Shown here: piece after piece, positions 52,292 to 63,697 of the stretch
Layout: each line of letters begins with the position of its first letter
Position numbering within the stretch: position 1 is the first letter of the stretch
Origin: an uncultured Candidatus Pelagibacter sp.
Lineage (GTDB): Bacteria; Pseudomonadota; Alphaproteobacteria; Pelagibacterales; Pelagibacteraceae
Length of the DNA: 64,000 bases
Direction: 5' to 3'
NCBI GenBank assembly: GCA_905616465.1
Contig: CAJQSX010000023.1
Coordinates: 88,027 to 152,026 of the forward strand
Position numbers and translations under genes: made by a program
The notes under the pieces: generated by a model
The model's input: the letters and a program-made list of their open reading frames with translations, nothing else
Told to the model about the DNA's origin: nothing
Database searches by the model: none

Positions 52292-55200
52292 ATGTCTAAA
52301 GAATTAACAGAACTTTTTAAAGATAATGAAATTTCAGAAGCACAAAATTTTAGTAGTATTAAGATTTCTTTAGCAAGCCCAGAAAAAATTAAATCTTGGA
52401 CCTATGGTGAAATAAAAAAGCCAGAAACAATTAATTACAGAACTTTTAGACCTGAAAAAGATGGTTTATTTTGTGCAAGAATATTTGGACCAATAAAAGA
52501 CTACGAATGTTTATGTGGAAAATACAAGCGTATGAAGTTTAGAGGAATTATTTGTGAAAAGTGTGGAGTTGAAGTTACAAAATCTAATGTACGAAGAGAA
52601 AGAATGGGGCACATTAATCTTGCAACTCCAGTTGCTCATATTTGGTTTTTAAAATCTTTACCAAGTAGAATCGCCTTAGCGGTTGACATGAAGCTGAAAG
52701 AAATAGAAAAAGTTTTATATTTTGAAAATTTTATAATCATAGAACCAGGTTTAACAGGACTTCAAAAAAACCAACTTCTTAATGAAGAGGAGCTAGCAAA
52801 ATATCAAGAAGAATTTGGTGATGAATCTTTTACAGCAGGAATTGGTGCAGAGGCTGTTTTAGAAATGCTCAAAAATCTTGATTTAGAGCTAGAAAGAAAA
52901 AATTTAATTAACTTTATCAAAGAAACTAAATCTAAAGTAAATGAAGAAAGATCAATTAAAAGATTAAAATTGATTGAATCATTTATTGATACGGGTCAAA
53001 AACCTGAATGGATGATCTTAACTGTTGTACCGGTTATTCCACCCGAACTAAGACCTTTAGTACCTTTAGATGGTGGAAGATTTGCTACATCAGATCTAAA
53101 TGATTTATATAGAAGAGTAATTAATAGAAATAATCGACTTAGAAGATTGATGGATCTAAAAGCTCCAGATATCATCGTTAGAAATGAAAAAAGAATGCTT
53201 CAAGAGTCGGTTGATGCATTATTTGATAATGGAAGACGTGGCAGAGTTATTACTGGTACTGGTAAAAGACCATTAAAATCTTTAGCGGAGATGCTTAAAG
53301 GTAAGCAAGGTAGATTTAGGCAGAACTTATTAGGTAAGCGTGTTGATTATTCAGGTAGATCCGTAATTATTGTGGGACCTGATTTAAAACTGCATCAGTG
53401 TGGGCTACCAAAAAAAATGGCATTAGAGTTATTCAAGCCATTTTTATATGCAAGACTTAATAAACTTGGTTTAGCTTCAACAATTAAACAGGCTAAAAAA
53501 ATTGTGGAAAAAGAGACTAACGCAGTTTGGGATGCTTTAGAGTTAATTGTTAGAGAGCATCCGGTATTACTTAATAGGGCTCCAACTCTTCACAGATTAG
53601 GATTTCAAGCTTTTGAACCAAAATTAATCGAAGGTGATGCTATTGAATTACATCCATTAACGTGTGCCGCATTCAACGCTGATTTTGACGGTGATCAAAT
53701 GGCAGTTCATGTTCCATTAAGTCTAGAAGCTCAATTAGAAGCACGTATATTAATGCTTTCAACAAATAATATTTTATCTCCTTCTAATGGAAAACCTATC
53801 ATTGTTCCAAGTCAGGATATGATTTTAGGAATCTATTATTTATCATTAGAGCCGTTAACTGACAAACCTGCTGGATATTTTCTCGATGCCGATGAAATAG
53901 AATTTGCCTTATCCTCTGGTCAAATAAATGTCCACAATACTATAATCTCAAGATTTGAGACTGTTGATGAGGCGGGAAATAAAAAATTTGAAAAATATAC
54001 TTCAACTGCTGGCATATTTTTATTAGCCAATTTGCTACCAAAGAATAAAGATATTAAGTTTTCTTTGATAGACAGATTGTTACCAAAAAAAGTTGTTTCA
54101 GAAATAATTGATATGGTGTTTAGATTTTGTGGCCAAAAGGCTACTGTCATATTTTGTGATAAATTAAAAGATTTAGGTTTTAAACATGCTTTTAAAGCTG
54201 GAATTTCATTTGGTAAAGATGATCTGGTTATCCCTGAGAGTAAAACTCGATTAATTGATGATACTAAAAAATTAATTGCAGATTATGAAACTCAATACTC
54301 AGAGGGCTTAATTACCAGAGGTGAAAAATATAATAAAGTCATCGATGCTTGGTCAAAATGTACTGACCGTGTTGCCGCTGAAATGATGAAGGGTATCTCT
54401 GCTACCGAAAAGACTCCTGAAGGATTAAAAATTAATTCGGTATTTATGATGGCTGATAGTGGCGCAAGAGGTTCGGCTGCTCAAATGAAGCAATTGGCTG
54501 GAATGAGAGGTTTAATTGCAAAACCTTCTGGAGAAATTATTGAAAGTCCAATTATATCAAATTTTAAAGAAGGATTAACTGCGCTAGAATATTTTAATTC
54601 TACCCACGGCGCCAGAAAAGGCCTTGCTGATACAGCTTTAAAAACAGCAAGCTCAGGATATTTAACAAGAAGGCTTTGTGATGTTGCTCAAGATTTAACT
54701 ATTACAAAAACAAAATGTGAAAAACCTGGATTTATTGAAATATCAGAAATTTTAGAGGGTGGTAATGTTGTTGTAAGTTTATCTGAAAGAGCTTTAGGCA
54801 GAGTAACTGCCACAGACGCTAAAAATCCAATTAATGGGGACATTATTATTAAAAAATTATCAATGATTGATGAGGCAGCTTGTGATCAAATCGATGCGGC
54901 TGGAATTAAATCTATTAAAGTATTTTCAGTAATGACCTGTAGTTCTAAAGAAGGTGTGTGTGCCACTTGTTACGGAAGAGATTTATCGAGAGGTAAAATA
55001 GTTCATGTAGGTGAGGCAATAGGTATGATTTCCGCTCAATCAATTGGTGAACCAGGTACCCAATTAACAATGAGAACATTCCATGTTGGTGGTACCGCAT
55101 CAGTTAAACAGGAATCACAAATTGTAACTAAAAATGCAGGAATTTTAAAAATTATAAACTCAAATATCTTAGAAGACTCTAAGAAAAAATTAATTGTTAT

Positions 55201-56455
55201 GGGAAGAAACACACAATTATCAATTGAAGATGATAATGGAACCCAAGTAGCGGTCTACAAAGTAGGGTACGGATCAAAATTATTTTTTAATAATGGTGAT
55301 AATATTAAAGCAAATACAAAAATTTGTGAATGGGATCCATATACAACACCTGTTATTGCTGAAAAAAGTGGAATTGCAAGCTATGTTGATCTAATAGATG
55401 GTCTTACAATTCAAGAAACGACTGATGATGCAACTGGTATATCATCTAAATCAGTTATTGACTGGAGATCTCAATCAAAAAGTAGCGACTTAAAACCAAG
55501 AATTACTTTAAGAGATGAAAAAGGAAATATAATAAAAAAAGCAGATGATAATGAGGCAAGATACTATTTAGTACCAGATTCAATTTTATCAATAAAAGAT
55601 GGACAAAAAGTTTCAGCAGGAGACGTTATTGCGAGACTTCCAAAAGAAACGACTAAAACAAAAGATATTACGGGAGGTCTACCTAGAGTTGCGGAATTAT
55701 TTGAAGCAAGAAAAGCTAAAGATAGTGCAATTATAGCTGAGAATGATGGGCAAGTAGTTTTCGGTAAAGAGGTAAGGGGTAAACAAAAAGTTTCAATTGT
55801 ACCAGAAGATGGTTCTGATCCATCTAATTATTTAATTCCCAAAGGTAAACACATAAATTTTAATCAGGGAGAAAGAATCAAAAAAGGAGAATATTTATTA
55901 GATGGTCAACCTTTGCCACACGACATTTTAAGAATTATGGGTGTTAAAGATTTAACGGAATATTTTGTAAATCAAGTTCAAGAAGTTTATAGATTACAAG
56001 GAGTTATTATAAACGATAAACACATAGAAACAATTTTAAGACAAATGCTGAAAAAAGTTGAAGTGAAGATTCCAGGAGATTCATCTTATTTACCAGGTGA
56101 AATTGTTGATAAAATCAAATTTGATACCAATAATGAAAATCTTAAAGCTGAAGGTAAAACACTAGCGGTAGGTGAAAGAGTGCTTATGGGTATTACTAAA
56201 GCATCCTTACAAACAGAGTCGTTTATCTCAGCTGCATCATTCCAGGAAACAACCAGAGTTCTTACAGATGCTGCAATAAAAGGCAAAGTTGATCCATTAA
56301 AAGGTCTTAAAGAAAATGTTATAGTGGGTAGATTAGTACCTGCTGGAACTGGACACATTAAGAACAAATGGAATAAAAAAGCTCTCGAAGATGACAATAA
56401 ATTCTTATCAGATCGAGAAAAAATTGAATCGACTGAAACTCCAGTAAATCAATAA
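52292..56455 (+). CDS. rpoC: DNA-directed RNA polymerase subunit beta'
   Basis: Holds the catalytic Mg in [15 protein letters not shown]-terminal zinc finger Cys set [19 protein letters not shown]; second Cys set in [13 protein letters not shown]; trigger-loop region and [16 protein letters not shown] present. 1,387 aa, normal for proteobacteria. A hairpin follows the stop. Confidence 0.99.
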   Translation: MSKELTELFKDNEISEAQNFSSIKISLASPEKIKSWTYGEIKKPETINYRTFRPEKDGLFCARIFGPIKDYECLCGKYKRMKFRGIICEKCGVEVTKSNVRRERMGHINLATPVAHIWFLKSLPSRIALAVDMKLKEIEKVLYFENFIIIEPGLTGLQKNQLLNEEELAKYQEEFGDESFTAGIGAEAVLEMLKNLDLELERKNLINFIKETKSKVNEERSIKRLKLIESFIDTGQKPEWMILTVVPVIPPELRPLVPLDGGRFATSDLNDLYRRVINRNNRLRRLMDLKAPDIIVRNEKRMLQESVDALFDNGRRGRVITGTGKRPLKSLAEMLKGKQGRFRQNLLGKRVDYSGRSVIIVGPDLKLHQCGLPKKMALELFKPFLYARLNKLGLASTIKQAKKIVEKETNAVWDALELIVREHPVLLNRAPTLHRLGFQAFEPKLIEGDAIELHPLTCAAFNADFDGDQMAVHVPLSLEAQLEARILMLSTNNILSPSNGKPIIVPSQDMILGIYYLSLEPLTDKPAGYFLDADEIEFALSSGQINVHNTIISRFETVDEAGNKKFEKYTSTAGIFLLANLLPKNKDIKFSLIDRLLPKKVVSEIIDMVFRFCGQKATVIFCDKLKDLGFKHAFKAGISFGKDDLVIPESKTRLIDDTKKLIADYETQYSEGLITRGEKYNKVIDAWSKCTDRVAAEMMKGISATEKTPEGLKINSVFMMADSGARGSAAQMKQLAGMRGLIAKPSGEIIESPIISNFKEGLTALEYFNSTHGARKGLADTALKTASSGYLTRRLCDVAQDLTITKTKCEKPGFIEISEILEGGNVVVSLSERALGRVTATDAKNPINGDIIIKKLSMIDEAACDQIDAAGIKSIKVFSVMTCSSKEGVCATCYGRDLSRGKIVHVGEAIGMISAQSIGEPGTQLTMRTFHVGGTASVKQESQIVTKNAGILKIINSNILEDSKKKLIVMGRNTQLSIEDDNGTQVAVYKVGYGSKLFFNNGDNIKANTKICEWDPYTTPVIAEKSGIASYVDLIDGLTIQETTDDATGISSKSVIDWRSQSKSSDLKPRITLRDEKGNIIKKADDNEARYYLVPDSILSIKDGQKVSAGDVIARLPKETTKTKDITGGLPRVAELFEARKAKDSAIIAENDGQVVFGKEVRGKQKVSIVPEDGSDPSNYLIPKGKHINFNQGERIKKGEYLLDGQPLPHDILRIMGVKDLTEYFVNQVQEVYRLQGVIINDKHIETILRQMLKKVEVKIPGDSSYLPGEIVDKIKFDTNNENLKAEGKTLAVGERVLMGITKASLQTESFISAASFQETTRVLTDAAIKGKVDPLKGLKENVIVGRLVPAGTGHIKNKWNKKALEDDNKFLSDREKIESTETPVNQ

Positions 56456-56485
56456 AAACTAACTATAATTTCATAGTTTTAGTTT
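56456..56485 (+). terminator. A/T-rich hairpin after rpoC
   Basis: AAACTA-ACTAT pairs with ATAGT-TAGTTT (2-nt TT bulge) around AATTTC. It starts right after the rpoC stop and touches the next -35 box. There is no long T-run, so read-through is likely. Confidence 0.4.
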
Positions 56486-56511
56486 GACAAAGTCAAATTA
56501 ATTAGTATTTT
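56484..56511 (+). promoter_or_regulatory. promoter for the rpsL-rpsG-fusA-S10 unit
   Basis: Consensus TTGACA (56484-56489), 16-nt spacer, TATTTT (56506-56511). It would give a leader of about 105 nt before rpsL, long for this genome, containing the structured element that follows. Confidence 0.5.
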
Positions 56512-56563
56512 GGCGGTGTTTTTGGTTGGAATGTAGTGTTAAGCTTATGCACTAAACGCTGCC
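56512..56563 (+). promoter_or_regulatory. structured 5' leader of rpsL (candidate ribosomal-protein-binding RNA)
   Basis: GGCGGTGTTT (56512-56521) pairs over its full length with AAACGCTGCC (56554-56563), 10 bp with two G-U pairs. An inner AGTG/CACT helix (56535-56538 with 56550-56553) stacks directly on it, leaving a 13-nt internal bulge on the 5' side. The G/C-rich stem stands out from its surroundings. A role in S12 or S7 feedback is an inference. Confidence 0.55.
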
Positions 56564-56621
56564 ACAAATAACCTGCCAGTTATTTTCTTTCAAAAACTTA
56601 TTAAATATAAAATTTAAAATT

Positions 56622-56993
56622 ATGCCAACTATTAACCAGTTGTTAAAAAATAAAAGAATTAAACAAACTAAAAGGAATAAAGTTCCTGCTTTGGAGAAAC
56701 AACCTTTAAAAAGAGGTGTGTGTATAAAAGTTTATACAACTACTCCAAAAAAACCTAATTCAGCATTAAGAAAAGTAGCAAGAGTAAGATTGTCAAATGG
56801 TTTTGAAGTTACTGCATATATTCCTGGTGAAGGTCATAATCTTCAAGAACACTCAGTAGTTTTAATTAGAGGTGGTAGGGTTAAAGATTTACCTGGCGTT
56901 CGTTATCATATCTTAAGAGGTAATCTAGACACTCAAGGTGTAGCGAACAGAAAAAAAAGAAGATCTCTGTATGGAACAAAAAAAGGTAAATAA
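56622..56993 (+). CDS. rpsL: 30S ribosomal protein S12 (uS12)
   Basis: Decoding-centre protein. Conserved [18 protein letters not shown] and [13 protein letters not shown] loops are present, with wild-type-like lysines at the streptomycin-sensitive positions. 123 aa. It overlaps rpsG by 1 nt, so the intercistronic S7-binding site known in E. coli cannot exist here in that form. Confidence 0.99.
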   Translation: MPTINQLLKNKRIKQTKRNKVPALEKQPLKRGVCIKVYTTTPKKPNSALRKVARVRLSNGFEVTAYIPGEGHNLQEHSVVLIRGGRVKDLPGVRYHILRGNLDTQGVANRKKRRSLYGTKKGK

Positions 56994-57463
56994 TGTCTAG
57001 AAAAAAAACCCAACCAAAAAAAAATGTTGTTCCAGATCCTAAATTTAATTCAACAATAATCCCTAAATTAATAAATAACATTATGTACGATGGTAAAAGG
57101 GGCGTTGCTGCAAAAATAGTTTACGATGCTATTGATAAAATTAAAACAAAATCAAAAGATGAGCCAATAAATATTTTTAATGAAGCTATCAACAACATCA
57201 AACCTACAGTAGAAGTTAGATCAAGAAGAGTGGGCGGTGCAACTTACCAGGTGCCTATCGAGGTTAAAAGTAAAAGAGCTCAAGCTTTAGCAATCAGGTG
57301 GCTAGTAGATTCTGCAAGAAAAAGAAAAGATAAACATATGTCAGATAAAATTTTTAATGAACTGTTTGATGCTTATGAAAAAAAGGGTGCTGCAGTAAAA
57401 AAAAGAGAGGATGTGCATAAAATGGCTGAGTCTAACAAAGCTTTTGCACATTTTAGGTGGTAA
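56993..57463 (+). CDS. rpsG: 30S ribosomal protein S7 (uS7)
   Basis: Head-nucleating 16S-binding protein. Motifs: KLINNIMYDGKRGVA, EVRSRRVGGATYQVPIEV, AIRWLVDSARKRK, FAHFRW. 156 aa. It is in the str cluster, 6 nt before fusA. Confidence 0.98.
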   Translation: MSRKKTQPKKNVVPDPKFNSTIIPKLINNIMYDGKRGVAAKIVYDAIDKIKTKSKDEPINIFNEAINNIKPTVEVRSRRVGGATYQVPIEVKSKRAQALAIRWLVDSARKRKDKHMSDKIFNELFDAYEKKGAAVKKREDVHKMAESNKAFAHFRW

Positions 57464-57469
57464 AAAATT

Positions 57470-59548
57470 ATGCCTAGAATTCATACATTAGATAAGTATA
57501 GAAATATCGGGATTATGGCTCACATTGATGCTGGAAAAACGACCACTACAGAAAGAATTTTATATTACACAGGAAAAAGTCATAAAATTGGTGAAGTCCA
57601 CGATGGCGCTGCAACAATGGATTGGATGGAGCAGGAACAAGAAAGAGGTATTACAATTACTTCTGCCGCAACCACTTGTTTCTGGAACGATCATAGAATT
57701 AATATCATTGATACACCGGGTCACGTAGATTTTACAATTGAGGTTGAGAGATCACTAAAAGTTTTAGATGGCGCTGTATGCGTTTTTGATGGTGTTGCTG
57801 GTGTCGAACCTCAATCAGAAACTGTTTGGAGACAAGCAGACAAATATAAAGTTCCTAGAATTTGTTTTGTTAATAAATTAGATAGAACTGGTGCAGACTT
57901 TTTTAGATGTGTAGATATGATTAGAGATAGACTTGGCTGCAAACCTTTACCAATACAAATACCAATTGGGATTGAAGCCTCACTTTCAGGCGTTGTTGAT
58001 TTGGTTAAAATGAAGGCACAAGTTTGGAAGAATGAAGCATTAGGTGCTGAGTGGGAATACAAAGAAATTCCTGATGATTTAAAAGAAATATCTCAAAAAT
58101 ATAGAACAGAATTAGTAGAAATGGCTGTGGAACAAGATGAAAAGCTAATGGAAGCTTATTTGAATGGAGATGAGATTAAAGAAGAAGACCTTGTTAGATG
58201 TATAAGAAAAGGAACATTAAATTTTAGCTTTGTTCCAATTACTACTGGCTCTGCTTTTAAAAACAAAGGTGTACAACCCTTACTTGATGCTACAATAAAT
58301 TATTTACCGAGCCCAATTGATATTGGATCTATTAAAGGAACAAAACCTGGTTCTGAAGATGAGATGGAAATGAAATTTGAAGATAGTCAGCCTTTTTCAG
58401 CATTAGCATTTAAAGTAGCTAACGATCCTTTTGTAGGTTCTCTAACATTTATAAGAATTTACTCTGGTACTATCAAAACTGGAACAGGAATTTATAATTC
58501 ATCTAAGGAAAAAGAAGAAAGAGTTGGAAGAATGTTATTAATGCATGCTAATTCAAGAGAAGATATTAAAGAGGCAAATGCTGGAGATATAGTGGCTTTA
58601 GCTGGTTTAAAATATACCATAACTGGTCACACTTTATGTGATGAGGATAAACCTATTTTATTAGAACCCATGGATTTCCCCGATCCTGTAATCGAAATTG
58701 CTGTTGAGCCTAAAACAAAAGCAGACCAAGAAAAAATGGGTGAAGCATTAGGTAGACTTGCAAAAGAAGATCCGTCATTCAGAGTAACCTCTGATGAAGA
58801 ATCTGGTCAAACAATTATAAAAGGAATGGGAGAGCTTCATTTAGATATTATTGTTGATCGAATGAAAAGAGAATTTAATGTTGAGGCAAATGTTGGGGCG
58901 CCCCAAGTAGCTTACAGAGAAACATTAGAAAATGCTTCCGAAGTAGAATACATACATAAGAAACAAAGTGGAGGAGCTGGTCAATTTGCAAAAGTTAAGT
59001 TACTAGTTGAACCTCAAGAGCCAGGTGCTGGTAGATCTGTTGAAAGTAAAATTAAAGGTGGTTCAATTCCTAAAGAATTTATTCCAGGTGTTGAAAAAGG
59101 AATAGAAACCGTTTCAGACAACGGAATTCTTTGTGGATTTCCAATGATAGATTTTAAAGTAACAATTTTAGATGGATTACACCATGATGTTGACTCAAGT
59201 GTACTTGCTTTTGAACTCGCTAGTAGAGCTTGCTTTAAAGAAGCTTGTACCAAAGGTACTTTAAAATTATTAGAACCAATTATGAGAGTTGAAGTTGTAA
59301 CACCTGAAGATTATATGGGTGATGTCATTGGAGATCTCAATAGCAGAAGAGGTCAAATTAGCACTCAAGAACAAAGAGGTAATGCAACTGTAATTACAGC
59401 AATGGTACCACTTGCCAATATGTTTGGGTATATAAATAGTTTAAGATCGATGTCTCAAGGTAGAGCTCAATATTCAATGTTTTTTGATCATTATTCGAAA
59501 GTACCTCAGAATGTTCAAGACGAAGTAACTAAAAAGATTGCTGGTTAA
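57470..59548 (+). CDS. fusA: elongation factor G
   Basis: Translocation GTPase. G1 [15 protein letters not shown], switch region [11 protein letters not shown]3 DTPGHVDF, G4 [10 protein letters not shown]; domains II-V follow with [14 protein letters not shown]. 692 aa. The next gene is rpsJ, not tuf. Confidence 0.98.
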   Translation: MPRIHTLDKYRNIGIMAHIDAGKTTTTERILYYTGKSHKIGEVHDGAATMDWMEQEQERGITITSAATTCFWNDHRINIIDTPGHVDFTIEVERSLKVLDGAVCVFDGVAGVEPQSETVWRQADKYKVPRICFVNKLDRTGADFFRCVDMIRDRLGCKPLPIQIPIGIEASLSGVVDLVKMKAQVWKNEALGAEWEYKEIPDDLKEISQKYRTELVEMAVEQDEKLMEAYLNGDEIKEEDLVRCIRKGTLNFSFVPITTGSAFKNKGVQPLLDATINYLPSPIDIGSIKGTKPGSEDEMEMKFEDSQPFSALAFKVANDPFVGSLTFIRIYSGTIKTGTGIYNSSKEKEERVGRMLLMHANSREDIKEANAGDIVALAGLKYTITGHTLCDEDKPILLEPMDFPDPVIEIAVEPKTKADQEKMGEALGRLAKEDPSFRVTSDEESGQTIIKGMGELHLDIIVDRMKREFNVEANVGAPQVAYRETLENASEVEYIHKKQSGGAGQFAKVKLLVEPQEPGAGRSVESKIKGGSIPKEFIPGVEKGIETVSDNGILCGFPMIDFKVTILDGLHHDVDSSVLAFELASRACFKEACTKGTLKLLEPIMRVEVVTPEDYMGDVIGDLNSRRGQISTQEQRGNATVITAMVPLANMFGYINSLRSMSQGRAQYSMFFDHYSKVPQNVQDEVTKKIAG

Positions 59549-59550
59549 AT

Positions 59551-59859
59551 ATGGATAAACAAAACATTAGAATTAAACTAAGGGCTTATGATAATAAAAT
59601 TTTAGATGCGTCGACTGAAGAAATTGTTAATACAGTGAAAAGAACTGGTGCAACTATTAAAGGGCCAATTCCTTTACCTACTAAAATTGAAAGATATACC
59701 GTTTTAAAAGGTCCACATATTGATAAAAAAAGCAGAGAACAATTTGAAACAAGAACACATAAAAGATTAATAGATATAATTGAGCCAACCCCGCAAACTG
59801 TCGAGGCTTTAATGAAATTGGACTTAGCATCAGGTGTTGATGTGGAGATTAAAATTTAG
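59551..59859 (+). CDS. rpsJ: 30S ribosomal protein S10 (uS10)
   Basis: Head protein and NusB partner in antitermination. Motifs: [44 protein letters not shown]. 102 aa. It starts 2 nt after fusA, so the str and S10 clusters are joined. Confidence 0.98.
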   Translation: MDKQNIRIKLRAYDNKILDASTEEIVNTVKRTGATIKGPIPLPTKIERYTVLKGPHIDKKSREQFETRTHKRLIDIIEPTPQTVEALMKLDLASGVDVEIKI

Positions 59860-59861
59860 TT

Positions 59862-60572
59862 ATGAATGAAATAGCTTTAATAGGAAAAAAAATTGGTATG
59901 ACCAGAGAGTTTTATAAAACTGGCCAGTCAGTTCCTGTGACTGTTATCAAAATGGAAAAAGGTAGAGTGATAAGTGTAATTGAAGAAGAAAAACGTGGCT
60001 ACAAAGCTGTACAGTTAGGATTTGGTAATATTAAAAGTTCAAAGCTGACAAAAGCTATGAAGGGCATGTACGCAAAAAAAAGCACAGAAGCCAAAAAAAA
60101 ATTAAAAGAATTTAGAGTAGAAAATACTGAGAATTATAAAGAAGGTAATGAATTTGGTTTAGAAATATTTAATGAAGTTAAATTTGTGGACACCACTTCT
60201 AAAACGATTGGTAAGGGTTTTGCTGGAGCAATGAAAAGACATAATTTTGGGGGTTTAAGAGCTACTCATGGAGTTTCGGTTTCACACAGATCACACGGCT
60301 CTACAGGGCAAAGACAAGATCCAGGTAAAGTTTTTAAAGGTAAAAAAATGGCTGGTCATATGGGTGATAAACTTAGAACTATGCAAAATATTGAAATAGT
60401 TAAAGCGGATATTGAAAATGAATTACTTTATTTAAAAGGCTCAATTCCAGGCTCAAAAAATTCTGAAGTTTTGGTTAAGAAATCAGTTAAGAATATTAAT
60501 AGATTAACAATAGGTGAAAAAATTAAAGCAGCTGAAGAAGCTAAGAAAACGTTAGATAAAAAGAAAAAATAA
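59862..60572 (+). CDS. rplC: 50S ribosomal protein L3 (uL3)
   Basis: Early 23S-binding protein. Motifs: GKKIGMTREF, GFAGAMKRHNFGG, THGVSVSHRSHGSTGQRQDPGKVFKGKKMAGHMG (long loop near the peptidyl transferase centre; Gln for methylation in GSTGQRQ). 236 aa with a Lys-rich C-terminal tail. One-nt overlap with rplD. Confidence 0.98.
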   Translation: MNEIALIGKKIGMTREFYKTGQSVPVTVIKMEKGRVISVIEEEKRGYKAVQLGFGNIKSSKLTKAMKGMYAKKSTEAKKKLKEFRVENTENYKEGNEFGLEIFNEVKFVDTTSKTIGKGFAGAMKRHNFGGLRATHGVSVSHRSHGSTGQRQDPGKVFKGKKMAGHMGDKLRTMQNIEIVKADIENELLYLKGSIPGSKNSEVLVKKSVKNINRLTIGEKIKAAEEAKKTLDKKKK

Positions 60573-61195
60573 TGAAATTAGATAAATTAAGTTTAGATGG
60601 AAAAAAAAATCCTATTGAAGTTTTAGATAAAATTTTTTCAGCTAAAGTAAACAAAAAATTAGTTAGTGGAGTTTTATATAAAACTAATGCTAATTACAAA
60701 GGAAGACACGCAAAAACTAAGCAACAAAATGAGGTTTCTGGTGCAACTGCTAAAATTTACGCCCAAAAAGGAACTGGTGGAGCAAGACATGCTAGTAGAA
60801 AAGCCCCTATATTTGTTGGCGGTGGTATAGCTCATGGTCCAAAAGGTGAGCTTTCTTATAAAAAGAGAAAATTAAATAAAAGTGAGAAAAAATTAAGTAT
60901 TGCTTCATTAGTTACTGAAAAAAATAATAATAAAGATCTATTAATTTTCAGTGATTTTAATAACGAGATTAAAAAAACTAAAGAAATGAATTTAATTATC
61001 AAAAAATTTGATATTACAAATTCGCTAATAGTCTTGGATAAAAACTCAAAAGCCAAAATTGAAAAATCAGCAAGAAATATTCCAAATGTTAAGGTAACAG
61101 ATGTAAATCATTTTAGTGCCTTTGATATTGTCAAATTTAAAAAAGTAGTTTTTACAGAGAGCTCAATTAAAGAATTAGAAAAGAGATATTCATAA
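60572..61195 (+). CDS. rplD: 50S ribosomal protein L4 (uL4)
   Basis: Exit-tunnel protein. The extended loop KIYAQKGTGGARHASRKAPIF is conserved, with GGGIAHGP following. 207 aa. It overlaps rplC and rplW by 1 nt each. Confidence 0.97.
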   Translation: MKLDKLSLDGKKNPIEVLDKIFSAKVNKKLVSGVLYKTNANYKGRHAKTKQQNEVSGATAKIYAQKGTGGARHASRKAPIFVGGGIAHGPKGELSYKKRKLNKSEKKLSIASLVTEKNNNKDLLIFSDFNNEIKKTKEMNLIIKKFDITNSLIVLDKNSKAKIEKSARNIPNVKVTDVNHFSAFDIVKFKKVVFTESSIKELEKRYS

Positions 61196-61488
61196 TGGAT
61201 AAATTGCACTTGTACGACAAAATTTTATCTCCATTAGTTACAGAAAAAACAACGATTTTATCTGAGCAAAATAAAGTAGTTTTTAAAGTACCAGCCAGTG
61301 CTAATAAAAAAAATTTAAAAACAAATATTGAAAAAATTTTTAAAGTGAATGTAACTAAAATTAATATTATTAATAAACAAAACAGAACCAAAATAACTAA
61401 AGGAAAAAAAGTTAAGGTGTCTGGTTTTAAAAAAGCAATAATAACTTTAAAAAAAGGTCAGAGCATAGATCTTACATCTGGAATTTAA
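61195..61488 (+). CDS. rplW: 50S ribosomal protein L23 (uL23)
   Basis: Exit-site docking protein for SRP and trigger factor. Motifs: ILSPLVTEKTTIL, NKVVFKVPASANKKNLK, and KKAIITLKKGQSID. 97 aa. It lies 4 nt before rplB. Confidence 0.97.
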   Translation: MDKLHLYDKILSPLVTEKTTILSEQNKVVFKVPASANKKNLKTNIEKIFKVNVTKINIINKQNRTKITKGKKVKVSGFKKAIITLKKGQSIDLTSGI

Positions 61489-61492
61489 CTAA

Positions 61493-62335
61493 ATGGCATT
61501 AAAAACTTTTAAACCTTACACTAAATCTACCAGAGGAACTATCCTTGTTGACAGAACTGGCCTTTGGAAAGGAAAACCTTTTAAAGCATTAGTTGAACCT
61601 AAAAATTCAATGCGTGGAAGAAACAATAATGGTCACATCACATCTAGAAATATGTCAGGTGGTGGACACAAAAAAATGTATAGACTTGTAGACTTTTATA
61701 GAAAAAAGTTTGATATGACTGCTATAGTTGAAAGAATTGAGTACGACCCTAATAGATCTTGTTATATTATGCTAGTTAAATTTGAGGATAACACCCATGC
61801 TTATTATTTAGCACCACAAAAAATTAAGGTAGGTGATAAAGTTGAAAATGGCTCAAAGAAAGAAATTAAAGTGGGTAATTGTATGCCTCTTCAAGATATA
61901 CCCGTTGGTATAAATATTCATAATGTAGAAATTCAACCAGGCGGTGGTGGTAAAATGGCAAGATCTGCTGGTACATCTGTCACTATAAGTGGTCTAGATG
62001 GTAATTATAGTTTAATTAAACTTTCTTCAGGTGAAATTAGAAAAATTGACTCAAGATCATTAGCAACTATTGGAGTTTTAAGTAATCCTGATCAAAAGAA
62101 TATTAAAATTGGAAAAGCTGGAAGATCAAGATGGCTGGGAAGAAGACCTCATACCAGGGGAGTTGTGATGAACCCAGTTGATCACCCTCACGGAGGTGGT
62201 GAAGGAAAAACTGCTGGAGGAAGACATCCCGTTTCACCTACAGGACAATCAGCTAAAGGTTTAAAAACTAGAGATAACAAACGAACTGATAGGTTTATTG
62301 TTAAGAGAAGAAATAACAGAAAGGACACTAAATAA
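61493..62335 (+). CDS. rplB: 50S ribosomal protein L2 (uL2)
   Basis: Core protein near the peptidyl transferase centre. Motifs: [37 protein letters not shown], and [13 protein letters not shown] with the conserved His. 280 aa. One-nt overlap with rpsS. Confidence 0.98.
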   Translation: MALKTFKPYTKSTRGTILVDRTGLWKGKPFKALVEPKNSMRGRNNNGHITSRNMSGGGHKKMYRLVDFYRKKFDMTAIVERIEYDPNRSCYIMLVKFEDNTHAYYLAPQKIKVGDKVENGSKKEIKVGNCMPLQDIPVGINIHNVEIQPGGGGKMARSAGTSVTISGLDGNYSLIKLSSGEIRKIDSRSLATIGVLSNPDQKNIKIGKAGRSRWLGRRPHTRGVVMNPVDHPHGGGEGKTAGGRHPVSPTGQSAKGLKTRDNKRTDRFIVKRRNNRKDTK

Positions 62336-62631
62336 TGGCTAGAGCTGTATGGAAAGGTCCATTTGTTGAAGAAAGCTTAATGAAAAAAGTTGATAAATAC
62401 AAAGTTGATCCAAAAAAAATTCCAATTAAAACATGGTCAAGAAAATCAACAATAATTCCTGATTTTGTAGGTGTAAGTTTTTTAATTTATAATGGTAAAA
62501 AATTTATACCAATTACAGTTTCTGAGGATATGGTTGGTCATAAACTAGGTGAGTTTTCACCAACAAGAACTTTTTTTGGGCATACACCAGCTGATAAAAA
62601 AGCAAAACCAGCAGTAGCTGCTAAAAAATAA
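62335..62631 (+). CDS. rpsS: 30S ribosomal protein S19 (uS19)
   Basis: Head protein contacting S13. Motifs: [45 protein letters not shown]. 98 aa with a short Ala/Lys-rich tail. Confidence 0.98.
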   Translation: MARAVWKGPFVEESLMKKVDKYKVDPKKIPIKTWSRKSTIIPDFVGVSFLIYNGKKFIPITVSEDMVGHKLGEFSPTRTFFGHTPADKKAKPAVAAKK

Positions 62632-62633
62632 TT

Positions 62634-63032
62634 ATGAATAAGACAAAGAAAAAAAATAGAAAAAAAGTAGATACAGTAAAATCTATAAACAATAATATTA
62701 GATCGAGCGTTAGAAAGCTTAATCCTATTTTACAAGCAATTGTAGGAAAAAAAGTAGATGTAGCTATTAGAGATTTACAATTTTCTGCAAAAAGAATAAC
62801 TAAAGATATACGAAAAACAATTAGCTCAGCTATAGCAAATGCAGAGAATAACTTTCAGTATGATATAGATAACTTAATAGTTAAAGAGGCCTATTGTGGA
62901 AAAAAAGTTATTATGAAGAGATTTAGACCAAGAGCAAAAGGAAGAGCGGCTCCAATTCTTAAACCATATTCTAGTGTAACAATAATCTTATCAGAAGCAA
63001 AAAAAATGGAGAGTCATGGGACAAAAAGTTAA
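62634..63032 (+). CDS. rplV: 50S ribosomal protein L22 (uL22)
   Basis: Exit-tunnel protein. Shows RSSVRKLNPILQAIVGKKV, ISSAIANAENN and KRFRPRAKGRAAPILK, the tunnel hairpin. At 132 aa it is slightly longer than usual, with a Lys-rich N-terminal extension of ~15 residues. It overlaps rpsC by 17 nt. Confidence 0.96.
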   Translation: MNKTKKKNRKKVDTVKSINNNIRSSVRKLNPILQAIVGKKVDVAIRDLQFSAKRITKDIRKTISSAIANAENNFQYDIDNLIVKEAYCGKKVIMKRFRPRAKGRAAPILKPYSSVTIILSEAKKMESHGTKS

Positions 63033-63696
63033 TCCGATAGGTTTTAGATTAGGTGTCAATAGAGGGTGGGACTCTGTTTGGTATGCTAAGAAAAAAGATT
63101 TTGGTAATTATTTAATTGAAGATTTTAAAATTAGAGAATATATAAAAAAAAATGTGGTTAATTCAGGCGTATCTAAAGTTATGATAGAGAGAACTTCCAA
63201 CAAATGTTATGTTACTATTTATACATCAAGACCTGGTTTTGTAATTGGCAAAAAGGGTAGTGATATTGATAAAATTAAAAACAATCTGTCAAAATTTACA
63301 AAAAATGAAGTAACCCTAAATATTAAGGAAGTTAAAAAACCTGAGACAAATTCATATTTAGTTGCAGAAAATATTTCTCAACAGCTAGTAAAAAGAATTT
63401 CTTACAGAAGAGCAATGAAAAGAGCAATGCAGTCATGTATGAGACTAGGCGCAAAAGGTATCAAAGTTTCAATCAGTGGAAGATTGGGTGGAAATGAAAT
63501 TGCAAGAACTGAATGGTTAAGAGATGGAAGTATACCTTCACACACTTTAAGAGCCGATATAGACTATGCTGAAGCAGAAGCATTAACTACATATGGGATT
63601 ATTGGTATTAAAGTGTGGATTTATAAAGGTGAAGTATTTGCAAGAGAATTTAGTCAAGAAACTAACAAGGTGACACCAAAAGAAGGTAAAGTATAA
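63016..63696 (+). CDS. rpsC: 30S ribosomal protein S3 (uS3)
   Basis: mRNA-entry protein. Motifs: [22 protein letters not shown]-domain [14 protein letters not shown], and [13 protein letters not shown]. 226 aa. It starts inside rplV (17-nt overlap), with GGAG a few bases before its ATG. Confidence 0.98.
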   Translation: MGQKVNPIGFRLGVNRGWDSVWYAKKKDFGNYLIEDFKIREYIKKNVVNSGVSKVMIERTSNKCYVTIYTSRPGFVIGKKGSDIDKIKNNLSKFTKNEVTLNIKEVKKPETNSYLVAENISQQLVKRISYRRAMKRAMQSCMRLGAKGIKVSISGRLGGNEIARTEWLRDGSIPSHTLRADIDYAEAEALTTYGIIGIKVWIYKGEVFAREFSQETNKVTPKEGKV

Positions 63697-63697
63697 T

